From: a virus
IMG/VR virus record: IMGVR_UViG_3300025109_003118
Coordinates: 1 to 28,519 of that record
Length of the DNA: 28,519 nt
Reading direction: 5' to 3' (one strand)
Shown piece after piece: positions 15,582-21,395 of this stretch. The translations under genes and the position numbers were made by a program. The stretch's first letter is position 1. Each line of letters begins with the position of its first letter. A model generated the notes under the pieces. It ran no database searches. It was given only the letters and a program-made list of their open reading frames with translations, and was not told the origin of the DNA.

Positions 15582-16334
15582 TTATATACCTCCTTTTGAT
15601 TTTATAAGTTTTAATATCCAAAGACAATTCCGCGATTCTTTAGGAAAAAATGGTGCCATAATATTACTTATTAAATTTGAATCATAATATTTATTTAATT
15701 CATAAAACATATGCTTTTGCCATTCATTCATTAAAGGTTTATAATCTTTTTGAGAAGCAAATGTTCCAAATGTATCTTCAACTTTAAAATAAATTTCTAA
15801 TTGATTTTTTAATTCACTATATTTATACTCTTGAATAACTCCATCAATTATATGATTGTTTGCTGCTCCAACTTTTTCATCGAAGATTGGTGTTGATAAT
15901 AAAACAGTTGTATTTTCATTGCAATGCTTTTTTATATTCGATAAAAACACATCTAAATTTTTTTTATTAACATGTTCAATTACTTCAAAACATACAATTA
16001 TATCCCAATCATTTCCTTCATTTAAATTATTATCAACTAAATCACACTGTTTAAAATTTACCCAATCTATTTTTTTATATTTTTCATTTGCTTTATCAAC
16101 TGTAGATTTTTTAAATTCTAATCCTAAATAATTTTTTGCTTTATATCTGTTTCGATATAAAACTTCTGCTAAATTACCTGTACCACATCCAAAATCTAAA
16201 ATGTTCATTCCTATTTTTGCTCTTTTTAAAACATGTGTCCATCTAAGATAATGTGCAAATTGATCTCTGTGAAACACATGCTTTTCAAAAGTTACATCTG
16301 GACTTAATTGTGTTATATTATATTCTTTTGTCAT
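15582..16334 (-). CDS. Class I SAM-dependent methyltransferase
   Basis: The 250-aa protein has motif I LDFGCGTGN (46-54), an acidic motif II in YLGLEF, and motif IV region DIIVCFEVIEH (about 109-119), followed by a strand VLLSTPIF. This is the UbiG/small-molecule type rather than a DNA methyltransferase with DPPY or PC motifs. The C-terminal part ends in SRNCLWILK. In a modification operon it could methylate a nucleotide, a hydroxymethyl group or a cofactor; the substrate cannot be told from sequence. It overlaps the next upstream gene by 4 nt. Confidence 0.85.
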   Translation of the reverse strand: MTKEYNITQLSPDVTFEKHVFHRDQFAHYLRWTHVLKRAKIGMNILDFGCGTGNLAEVLYRNRYKAKNYLGLEFKKSTVDKANEKYKKIDWVNFKQCDLVDNNLNEGNDWDIIVCFEVIEHVNKKNLDVFLSNIKKHCNENTTVLLSTPIFDEKVGAANNHIIDGVIQEYKYSELKNQLEIYFKVEDTFGTFASQKDYKPLMNEWQKHMFYELNKYYDSNLISNIMAPFFPKESRNCLWILKLIKSKGGI

Positions 16335-16567
16335 TTTTTATTTATTGCATGCCTCATTATTTGTGTTGGATTAAACTGACTATTTTCTTTTTTTGTTAAA
16401 TATTTTTCAGCAATTTCTTTACAAACTTTTCCCCATTTTAAATTTGGTCTAATTTCACATAATCTTTCTACAAATAATGAAAGTAAAACTTCTGCTTTTC
16501 CATCATGCATATATGTTTTTTCTTTATATTTTTTTTCATCAATTCTATATTCTTTTTTTTCTTTCAT
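16331..16567 (-). CDS. 78-aa hypothetical protein
   Basis: Charged, mostly helical protein of unknown family, with a very Lys/Glu-rich N-terminus and a core around VLLSLFVERLCEIRPNLKWG. It overlaps genes on both sides by 4 nt, so it is clearly part of the modification operon. The segment KVCKEIAEKYL could be a small helix-turn-helix, but this is weak. Confidence 0.65.
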   Translation of the reverse strand: MKEKKEYRIDEKKYKEKTYMHDGKAEVLLSLFVERLCEIRPNLKWGKVCKEIAEKYLTKKENSQFNPTQIMRHAINKK

Positions 16568-16884
16568 TTTAATAATTCTTCTAAACCTCTTTCAATTAAT
16601 TCATCCCAATCAGTACTTAGTGTATCTAAATCTAAAACATATCTTTTTGATTTATGTTTTATTCCTCTATCATTCATCCATGCATTACAAAATGCTTGTT
16701 GATAACCTGAAGTAACATTTGCAGATTTTGCTTTTGGAATTTTTAATAATTTTCGATTTGAATATTCTATTGCTTTATAAATTGACTTAAAATTATCTGT
16801 TTCATTCATTAATTTTGCTCCAAAATAACAAGCTAACTTTTTATATTCCATTGGAAATATTCCTAAAGGTTTTTTAATAGTCAT
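16564..16884 (-). CDS. 106-aa hypothetical protein
   Basis: Soluble, basic protein lacking recognisable catalytic motifs. The middle carries ANVTSGYQQAFCNAWMNDRG and the C-terminus is acidic and helical. It overlaps the dCTPase gene by 11 nt. Gene order suggests a part in nucleotide metabolism or DNA modification, but nothing in its sequence proves it. Confidence 0.7.
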   Translation of the reverse strand: MTIKKPLGIFPMEYKKLACYFGAKLMNETDNFKSIYKAIEYSNRKLLKIPKAKSANVTSGYQQAFCNAWMNDRGIKHKSKRYVLDLDTLSTDWDELIERGLEELLK

Positions 16885-17230
16885 TATTTTGCCTCGTATG
16901 ATTTTCTTTATTTTTTCCTAAGTATCTTTCAAAAACTTCTTCATGTGTCATTCCAGCCGAAATTGAAAGATTAATTACAAAATGCCAAAGATCAATAATT
17001 TCTTCTTTATATTTTTCTTCATCTAATTGTTGTGTTTTTTTCCAACCATATTTTATTTTATGAGGATTTTTCCAAGCTGTCTCTCTCATAATTTCTCCTA
17101 ACTCATCAAAACATGCTAATAAATTTAAATTAATATATTCTTGATTATGAACTAAACTATCTAATGGACCTGCAACTCTTTCTTGGAGTGTTGCTTGTTT
17201 TTCAAATAGTTCTTTTAATTTATCTTTCAT
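16874..17230 (-). CDS. All-alpha dCTPase/dUTPase (dimeric dUTPase family, T4 gp56-like)
   Basis: ATG 17230 (MKDKLKELFEKQ) fits the family start; an in-frame ATG lies 27 nt upstream. The 118-aa protein has the metal-binding ELGE pair (E43, E46) and EEIIDLWHF (E77, D80), typical of all-alpha NTP pyrophosphohydrolases. It ends in YLGKNKENHTRQNNDY, very close to the recalled T4 gp56 ending. The predicted reaction is dCTP (and/or dUTP) to dNMP plus pyrophosphate. Beside a dCMP hydroxymethylase, it would drain dCTP and feed dCMP to hydroxymethylation, as in T4. A simple dUTPase role is the alternative. Confidence 0.85.
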   Translation of the reverse strand: MKDKLKELFEKQATLQERVAGPLDSLVHNQEYINLNLLACFDELGEIMRETAWKNPHKIKYGWKKTQQLDEEKYKEEIIDLWHFVINLSISAGMTHEEVFERYLGKNKENHTRQNNDY

Positions 17231-17339
17231 TTTTATATCCTTCAAAAATATTTTCATCTGCTTTTTCTAAATCTTCAGCTACAACAACTTTACATTTTTC
17301 TCTAAATTTTTTTATATCAAATTTTTTATCTTTAGTCAT
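17220..17339 (-). CDS. 39-aa charged micro-protein
   Basis: ATG 17339 overlaps the upstream TGA (ATGA), and the stop lies 11 nt inside the dCTPase gene. The product begins MTKDKKFDIKKFREKCKVVV and is Lys/Glu-rich. Overlap on both sides supports translation. Function is unknown, perhaps only coupling. Confidence 0.55.
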   Translation of the reverse strand: MTKDKKFDIKKFREKCKVVVAEDLEKADENIFEGYKNER

Positions 17340-17470
17340 TTTCTTTCAAACTCCAAATGTTTAATTCCAATTTTACTATGTCTTGTATGTGCATGATTAC
17401 ATTTACTACAAAAATATTGTGGAGTTGTTTCTCCTCCATGTTTAAAATAATTTTGTTTTTTCTTTTTCAT
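17336..17470 (-). CDS. 44-aa zinc-finger-like protein, first gene of the modification operon
   Basis: The product has FCSKCNHAHTRHSK, a CxxC followed by a His cluster that could bind zinc. It is the first frame after the operon promoter region with its inverted TTTAAAGATAAA sites, so it could be an autoregulator. Start ATG 17470 follows an A-rich leader without a clear Shine-Dalgarno. Confidence 0.6.
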   Translation of the reverse strand: MKKKKQNYFKHGGETTPQYFCSKCNHAHTRHSKIGIKHLEFERK

Positions 17471-17479
17471 TTTCTTTTT

Positions 17480-17508
17480 TTTATCTTTAAATTGTCTTTA
17501 AAGATAAA
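17480..17508. promoter_or_regulatory. Inverted TTTAAAGATAAA pair, candidate operator
   Basis: TTTATCTTTAAA (17480-17491) and TTTAAAGATAAA (17497-17508) form a perfect 12-bp inverted repeat with a 5-bp spacer, just upstream of ATG 17470. The TTTAAA parts can double as TATA elements. A transcription factor bound here would control the modification operon and possibly the divergent plus operon. Confidence 0.65.
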
Positions 17509-17551
17509 TAATATAGAAAAACATGGTTTATAAATGTTTCTATTTTATTAT

Positions 17552-17572
17552 TCTTTTAAGTTAAAAGATAAA
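17552..17572. promoter_or_regulatory. Second palindromic operator-like site
   Basis: TCTTTTAA and TTAAAAGA are separated by one base (17552-17568), and the right half continues as TTAAAAGATAAA to 17572. This resembles the site at 17480-17508. It lies about 25 bp upstream of the plus operon's TATA box. Confidence 0.5.
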
Positions 17573-17596
17573 TATATTGAAGTATATAGAAAAGTT

Positions 17597-17604
17597 TATA
17601 AATA
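17597..17604 (+). promoter_or_regulatory. TATA box for the plus operon at 17637
   Basis: AAAGTTTATAAATA with TATAAATA at these positions lies 40 nt before ATG 17637. It is the same box as at 11091-11098. Confidence 0.7.
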
Positions 17605-17636
17605 CATATTTCTATATATTTTTATATATTTTAAAA

Positions 17637-17807
17637 ATGGGGTTAGAAAAGTTGTTTGGTAAGAATTTCTATGAAGTGAAAACCCGATGCAGTAATTGCT
17701 CAACAAAACAAAACACAAAAATTACAAAAGGTAATGTAGCGTCGGAAGTTATTGAAAATGGTGCTTGTATCAACTGTGGTTGTAAAAATTTAGAGATTAT
17801 AAAATGA
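17637..17807 (+). CDS. 56-aa zinc-ribbon protein
   Basis: ATG 17637 was chosen because it lies 40 nt from a TATA box; an upstream in-frame ATG at 17577 precedes that box. The protein has CSNC and CINCGCK, two CxxC knuckles about 27 residues apart, the classic zinc-ribbon spacing. It may be a small transcription or nucleic acid binding factor. Its stop overlaps the following ATG (ATGA). Confidence 0.8.
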   Translation: MGLEKLFGKNFYEVKTRCSNCSTKQNTKITKGNVASEVIENGACINCGCKNLEIIK

Positions 17808-17953
17808 TGGCGATGAAAACTTATAGTGTTACTCTTCTCGAGAATGAAGTTGAAAGAGCAAGACAACTCTACAAAAAATATGGTTCAAAACTATCTCCCC
17901 TCCTCGGAGAATTACTGAAGAAGTGGTCTGATGAAGAGGAGGGGAAACGCTAA
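17804..17953 (+). CDS. 49-aa ribbon-helix-helix regulator
   Basis: The first ATG (17804) overlaps the zinc-ribbon stop; ATG 17813 is an alternative. After MKTYSVTLLENEVERARQLY (strand, then helix) comes a second helix, SPLLGELLKKW, the standard ribbon-helix-helix order. Such dimers bind palindromic operators, so it could be the regulator of the TTTAAAGATAAA sites upstream. The stop overlaps the next ATG by one base. Confidence 0.7.
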   Translation: MMAMKTYSVTLLENEVERARQLYKKYGSKLSPLLGELLKKWSDEEEGKR

Positions 17954-18654
17954 TGGCACTTACAATTGCTGGACAAGATTTAGGAATTAACATGCCTTCA
18001 TTTACTGGGGGAGGGTTTGGTTCTTGGTTAACCATCATTGCAGTTATTTTATTAGTAGTTGGATTTAGTGCTGTTGCATTTTGGTTTTGGTATCAAGGAA
18101 AGATTTTTAATAAGAGAATTAAAGTTTTTGAAAATATTGCTGGAGCAGGTTGGCAACATACCGGAAATGACAAAGCAAGAATTGTCAAAGTTGGCGACGG
18201 TGGTGAAGAAATTATGTATCTACAAAAGAGGAGAGTTTACAGAACTGCTTACGGACGTAAGATGGGAAAAAATACATATTGGTTCGCTATCGGGCAGGAC
18301 GGATATTGGTATAATGTGGTTTTGGGTGATTTAGATGCGAAAATGGGTATGCTCGATATCGAACCAATTGATAGAGACATGAGATACATGCATGTCGCTA
18401 TTAGAAAAAATATTCAAGAGAGATATAGAAAAATTGGATTCATGGAAAAGTATGGACAAATTTTAATGAGTGGAATATTTTTTATTATTTTAATTATTGG
18501 AATTTGGTTATTGATTTCAAAAGTTGAAGATTTAATTACAATTGCTGGACAAAATATTGAAGCAGGAAAACCTGTTGCAGATGCTTTATCAAATGCTGTT
18601 GGAAATCTAGATAATTTATGTAGTGGAGGTTCAGGTATAAAATCTGCAAGTTAA
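17953..18654 (+). CDS. 233-aa two-helix membrane protein
   Basis: After a Gly-rich N-terminus (MALTIAGQDLGINMPSF) come one membrane helix (about 24-48), a polar domain of about 115 residues with beta character (RRVYRTAYGRKMGKNTYWFA), a second helix (about 172-190) and a C-terminal tail ending in Ser/Gly. No family is recognised. It starts an apparent membrane complex with the next proteins, and could be a secretion or virion assembly component. Confidence 0.8.
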   Translation: MALTIAGQDLGINMPSFTGGGFGSWLTIIAVILLVVGFSAVAFWFWYQGKIFNKRIKVFENIAGAGWQHTGNDKARIVKVGDGGEEIMYLQKRRVYRTAYGRKMGKNTYWFAIGQDGYWYNVVLGDLDAKMGMLDIEPIDRDMRYMHVAIRKNIQERYRKIGFMEKYGQILMSGIFFIILIIGIWLLISKVEDLITIAGQNIEAGKPVADALSNAVGNLDNLCSGGSGIKSAS

Positions 18655-18655
18655 A

Positions 18656-19033
18656 ATGTATTTAGGAATTACAATCATTGGAATAATTATTGTAGCGGTT
18701 ATAACTTATTTTTTAATTGTATTACATTTTAAACGCAAATTAAAAAAGTTAGAAAGGGGGTATAATGAAGATGAAAACAAATCAAGAAAAACCGGAGAAA
18801 AAATTGACTCCAAAAATCTCGGTTACAGAACTCCATCAAGAACTCCAAGAACTAGCGGAGAGGAACAATACCTTGAATCAGCTAGTGAGTCTGAAGGACG
18901 AGTCTTACTTCCGAATGATGTTATTGTCGACGATGGAAAGAGGAATAGTGGAATCAGAGAAGTTAATAATTCAACTCCAAAGGATAGGAAAGGCGTTAGA
19001 AGAATCTTTGGAAGAAGGAGGAGAAACAGATGA
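18656..19033 (+). CDS. 125-aa N-anchored protein with disordered basic tail
   Basis: An N-terminal membrane helix (GITIIGIIIVAVITYFLIVL) is followed by a polar, Arg/Ser-rich, probably unstructured tail ending GRRRRNR. Its TGA overlaps the next ATG (ATGA 19030-19033), which supports this frame, and most third codon positions in the overlap region are A or T, as elsewhere in the window. A second frame with its own Shine-Dalgarno is nested in its 3' two thirds. Confidence 0.7.
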   Translation: MYLGITIIGIIIVAVITYFLIVLHFKRKLKKLERGYNEDENKSRKTGEKIDSKNLGYRTPSRTPRTSGEEQYLESASESEGRVLLPNDVIVDDGKRNSGIREVNNSTPKDRKGVRRIFGRRRRNR

Positions 19034-19037
19034 TTAA
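18765..19037 (+). CDS. Nested 90-aa coiled-coil protein in another frame
   Basis: ATG 18765 follows AAAGGGGG by a few bases. The protein looks real: soluble, helical, with coiled-coil heptads (VTELHQELQELAERNNTLNQ). It overlaps the 125-aa gene for about 270 nt in a different frame. The overlap stretch is visibly richer in G and C than its surroundings, as expected if two frames are constrained. The alternative is that only one frame is used. Confidence 0.5.
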   Translation: MKMKTNQEKPEKKLTPKISVTELHQELQELAERNNTLNQLVSLKDESYFRMMLLSTMERGIVESEKLIIQLQRIGKALEESLEEGGETDD

Positions 19038-19347
19038 AAATGACAAATTTTCAAATGCACTTTTTATAATTGCAATTGTGATTATGATCATTGGTTGTGG
19101 ACTTTTGATTAGAGAATATAACATGTGCCAAAATCCAATTGAGAATATTGTTGTTCCTCATTTAGAAAAAGAGGGAATTACAGATTATGAGTTAATACAA
19201 CTTAACATTTACCAAAGTGTTGGAGATATTGCACCAGTTGATATCATAAAATATTATTCTGATTCTTACGTCCCAAAAAATACAAGACGTTCTAATCAAC
19301 CAGTTTTTAATGAATCTAGTTTTGATAGATTAATTAATAATTCTTAA
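19030..19347 (+). CDS. 105-aa single-helix membrane protein
   Basis: N-terminal membrane helix (ALFIIAIVIMIIGCGLLI), then an external domain of about 75 residues with one Cys and polar beta/alpha content. The start overlaps the upstream stop. It is last in the plus operon, ahead of a terminator hairpin. No family is recognised. Confidence 0.75.
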   Translation: MIKNDKFSNALFIIAIVIMIIGCGLLIREYNMCQNPIENIVVPHLEKEGITDYELIQLNIYQSVGDIAPVDIIKYYSDSYVPKNTRRSNQPVFNESSFDRLINNS

Positions 19348-19357
19348 AAAAAGAAAG

Positions 19358-19375
19358 TTGGGGAAAATTCCCCAA
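19358..19375. terminator. Hairpin terminator between convergent operons
   Basis: TTGGGGAA and TTCCCCAA form an 8-bp stem with a 2-nt loop. The stem is flanked by A tracts, so that T runs follow or precede it on the minus strand. It lies between the plus gene ending at 19347 and the minus gene ending at 19386, and may stop transcription from both sides. Confidence 0.7.
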
Positions 19376-19385
19376 AAAAAGTAAT

Positions 19386-19979
19386 TTACAATGAGCCACG
19401 TGATTCTCCACCGATGCCCATTCTCTTAGATTGAGCTACTAATAGAACTATAACTCCGAAGAGTAGAACTACTGCACCTATCAATAAAATGGTTGGAATC
19501 TTTTCTGATACATTATCAATTCCTTCTGTGAAGTTAGTACTCATTCGGTTACTTGATAATTCATAGCTTGTCAAGTTGTAGTAAGTGAATGATACGTTTG
19601 CTGCATGCCATTGGTATGCAGTTGCGTTACTAAACTGTCCTGTTGCGGAATTAAAAGTATAGTTATCTGCGTTAATTTCATCAGCAGAAGCTGATGAATG
19701 GTTGTAAAGTGTCACAGCCGCAAATCCCCTATTAATCGTTGAATCAAACATTGATAGGATACTTATGTCCGAACTTCCATTTACTGTTATCGACGCATCA
19801 TAACCTGTAGACTGAGTTGAGTTTTGTCTTAATAGATTTGCTCCCAATAAAGTTGATACAATTACTAGAACAATTATCACTCCAATAATTAAACCACCAG
19901 TACCATTAATCAAATCTCCAACAACACCTCCCCTTTTATTTAAACTTCTTATTCCCATGACTTGGTTTGATTTTGTCAT
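19386..19979 (-). CDS. Long coat-like membrane paralogue with inserted ectodomain
   Basis: The 197-aa protein shares its first helix region (RGGVVGDLINGTGGLIIGVI) and its last 50 residues (NFTEGIDNVSEKIPTILLIG, then the second helix and QSKRMGIGG) with the two 106-aa proteins upstream. Between the helices it carries about 85 extra residues with several NxS/T sequons, where the others have about 20. This looks like a minor or decorated version of the same virion protein. An internal ATG eight residues in is an alternative start. No clear Shine-Dalgarno is present, so coupling to the upstream gene is likely. Confidence 0.85.
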   Translation of the reverse strand: MTKSNQVMGIRSLNKRGGVVGDLINGTGGLIIGVIIVLVIVSTLLGANLLRQNSTQSTGYDASITVNGSSDISILSMFDSTINRGFAAVTLYNHSSASADEINADNYTFNSATGQFSNATAYQWHAANVSFTYYNLTSYELSSNRMSTNFTEGIDNVSEKIPTILLIGAVVLLFGVIVLLVAQSKRMGIGGESRGSL

Positions 19980-19990
19980 GTCAAGTTTAA

Positions 19991-20116
19991 TTAAAGAGAA
20001 CCTGAACCTCCTCCGCCTCCGATTCCCATTCTCTTAGATTGAGCAACTAGTAGAACTATAACTCCGAAGAGTAGAACCACTGCACCTATCAATAGAATAG
20101 TTGGAATCTTTTCTGA
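19991..20116 (-). repeat. 126-bp identical segment shared by coat paralogues
   Basis: Bases 19991-20116 are identical to 20326-20451 (offset 335). The first difference is at 20117/20452. The identity includes silent sites, so it points to recent duplication or gene conversion. The third paralogue (19386) is more diverged. Confidence 0.9.
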
Positions 20117-20311
20117 AACGTTATCAATTCCTTCTGTGAAGTTAGCAGCCATCCACGACGACGAATTGTCATAAGCACTTCCAGTTGTCAATAGATTTGC
20201 TCCCAATAAAGTTGATACAATTACCAAAACAATAATTACTCCGATAATTAATCCTCCAGTTCCATTGATTAAGTCACCAACAACTCCCCCTCTTTTTTTT
20301 AATTTTTGCAT
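19991..20311 (-). CDS. Candidate major coat protein, membrane paralogue 2
   Basis: The 106-aa protein has a short basic N-terminus, a helix (LIIGVIIVLVIVSTLLGANLL), a small external loop with NxS/T sites, a second helix (ILLIGAVVLLFGVIVLLVAQ) and a Gly/Ser tail. It is almost identical to the next paralogue upstream outside the loop. Small, two-helix, highly hydrophobic proteins in tandem are a hallmark of membrane-embedded coat proteins in filamentous or pleomorphic viruses. No experimental family is recognised. Confidence 0.85.
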   Translation of the reverse strand: MQKLKKRGGVVGDLINGTGGLIIGVIIVLVIVSTLLGANLLTTGSAYDNSSSWMAANFTEGIDNVSEKIPTILLIGAVVLLFGVIVLLVAQSKRMGIGGGGGSGSL

Positions 20312-20325
20312 TCTAAAAAATTAAA

Positions 20326-20646
20326 TTAAAGAGAACCTGAACCTCCTCCGCCTCCGATTCCCATTCTCTTAGATTGAGCAACTAGTAGAACTATAACTCC
20401 GAAGAGTAGAACCACTGCACCTATCAATAGAATAGTTGGAATCTTTTCTGATACATTATCAATTCCTTCTGTGAAGTTCTGTGCCATGCTTGTAGACGAA
20501 ACATCATAAACACTTGCAGATGTCAATAAATTTGCACCAAGTAAAGTTGATACAATTACTAAAACAATAATTACTCCAATAATTAGTCCTCCAGTACCGT
20601 TAATCAAATCACCAACAACTCCTCCACGCTTAAATGATTTTCTCAT
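20326..20646 (-). CDS. Candidate major coat protein, membrane paralogue 1
   Basis: This is the first gene of the three-paralogue operon and the only one with a perfect AAAGGAGGT site (20657-20665), suggesting the highest expression. It is 106 aa, with two membrane helices, a short loop (SASVYDVSSTSMAQ) and a C-terminal GGGGGSGSL. The helices and tail match paralogue 2. High expression and tandem copies fit a major virion protein; a pilin-like cell surface protein is the alternative. Confidence 0.85.
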   Translation of the reverse strand: MRKSFKRGGVVGDLINGTGGLIIGVIIVLVIVSTLLGANLLTSASVYDVSSTSMAQNFTEGIDNVSEKIPTILLIGAVVLLFGVIVLLVAQSKRMGIGGGGGSGSL

Positions 20647-20729
20647 TAATCTTTTTACCTCCTTTCAATTCAGGTTCAAAGACTACCCTACTTTTCAAAA
20701 ATAACATAATAAAGTTATATACAAAATAG

Positions 20730-20737
20730 TATTTAAA
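20730..20737 (-). promoter_or_regulatory. TATA box of the coat operon
   Basis: On the minus strand this reads TTTAAATA within GTTTTAAATAC. It lies about 85 nt before ATG 20646, which predicts a leader of about 55-60 nt that contains the strong Shine-Dalgarno. Confidence 0.6.
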
Positions 20738-20766
20738 ACATTATTAACAATGTAACATAGTAACAC

Positions 20767-20802
20767 ATTAAAATTCAAACTGTTAACAGTTTGAATTTTA
20801 AT
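20767..20802. terminator. 36-bp perfect palindrome at the end of a gene
   Basis: Bases 20767-20784 are the exact reverse complement of 20785-20802 (centre GTTAAC). The palindrome includes the stop codon of the gene ending at 20798 and lies just upstream of the coat promoter. It could be a terminator separating two operons or an operator for the coat promoter; an 18-bp perfect stem without a loop also fits a protein-binding site. Confidence 0.65.
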
Positions 20803-21163
20803 TTACTCTTCCTATTATTTTAAACTGAACTCCATGTAACACCCAAGAAATTGAAATAGCTCCAATTAATATTATGAATGATAATTGAAAAGCATAAATA
20901 AACTCTAACCATTTATTTTCTTCTTGTAAAGATAATGCTTGTCTTACTTCTTTTTTAATTAATAAATTACATTCACTTTGAGATAAATCATTATCATAAT
21001 TTCTAATTGCCTCAATTGTTAGATTAATCATTAAAATTAAAAAGAAAATTCCAATAGCAGTAAACAAAATTCTTTTATCTATAATTGATAAATTTCTGTA
21101 CCATTTTTTAGTTTTTCTCATATCTCCAAACAAATTCAGTTGTTTTTTCTTTTTTTCTGTCAT
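20798..21163 (-). CDS. 121-aa two-helix membrane protein
   Basis: ATG 21163 was taken; a TTG 24 nt upstream is in frame. The protein has a basic N-terminus (TEKKKKQLNLFGD), a helix around 42-58, a polar loop of about 35 residues with a single Cys, a second helix around 88-110 and a short basic end. It is monocistronic and bounded by a structured region upstream and the 36-bp palindrome downstream. No family is recognised. Confidence 0.75.
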   Translation of the reverse strand: MTEKKKKQLNLFGDMRKTKKWYRNLSIIDKRILFTAIGIFFLILMINLTIEAIRNYDNDLSQSECNLLIKKEVRQALSLQEENKWLEFIYAFQLSFIILIGAISISWVLHGVQFKIIGRVN

Positions 21164-21224
21164 TTTATTATTGTATCTAACAAACAATATTTTATTTTAA
21201 TTTCTTATTTCATTTTATTTTAGT

Positions 21225-21301
21225 GTTGGGTTTGGGCGTAAAAAAGATGGTTTATGCCCTTAGAGTGTGAACCCTTAGTTAAAAACCCACCCAAACCCAA
21301 C
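21225..21301 (+). other. Structured noncoding region, candidate RNA or replication element
   Basis: GTTGGGTTTGGG (21225-21236) and its exact complement CCCAAACCCAAC (21290-21301) can form a 12-bp stem. Alternatively GGGCGTAAA (21234-21242) pairs with TTTATGCCC (21251-21259). CCCTTAG occurs twice (21257, 21272). The minus strand has several GGG tracts that could form a quadruplex. The block is far more GC-rich than the surrounding intergenic DNA and has no long frame. A riboswitch-like leader, small RNA, or single/double-strand origin are possible; I recognise no known family. Confidence 0.55.
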
Positions 21302-21319
21302 GAAAGGAGGTAACACGAA

Positions 21320-21352
21320 ATGAACCTCGTATCACCTGTCAACCCTCGGTAA
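21320..21352 (+). CDS. Possible 10-aa leader peptide
   Basis: A consensus AAAGGAGGT (21303-21311) lies 8 nt before ATG 21320, which opens a 10-codon frame MNLVSPVNPR on the plus strand, opposite to both neighbouring genes. It follows directly on the 12-bp stem and precedes a strong hairpin. It may be a leader peptide on a plus-strand transcript or chance. Confidence 0.25.
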   Translation: MNLVSPVNPR

Positions 21353-21368
21353 AAAGAGTGACCATGAA

Positions 21369-21388
21369 GATTGGGGTTTCCCCCAATC
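21369..21388. terminator. Strong 8-bp hairpin
   Basis: GATTGGGG and CCCCAATC with a 4-nt loop form a perfect 8-bp stem seven bases past the stop of the minus gene ending at 21396. It can terminate that operon, or terminate a plus-strand RNA that starts near 21220. Confidence 0.65.
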
Positions 21389-21395
21389 AATGATT

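Noticed and set aside
15582-16334. DNA methyltransferase of a restriction-modification system
   Set aside because: No DPPY, NPPY or PC catalytic motif and no target-recognition domain; no endonuclease gene nearby.
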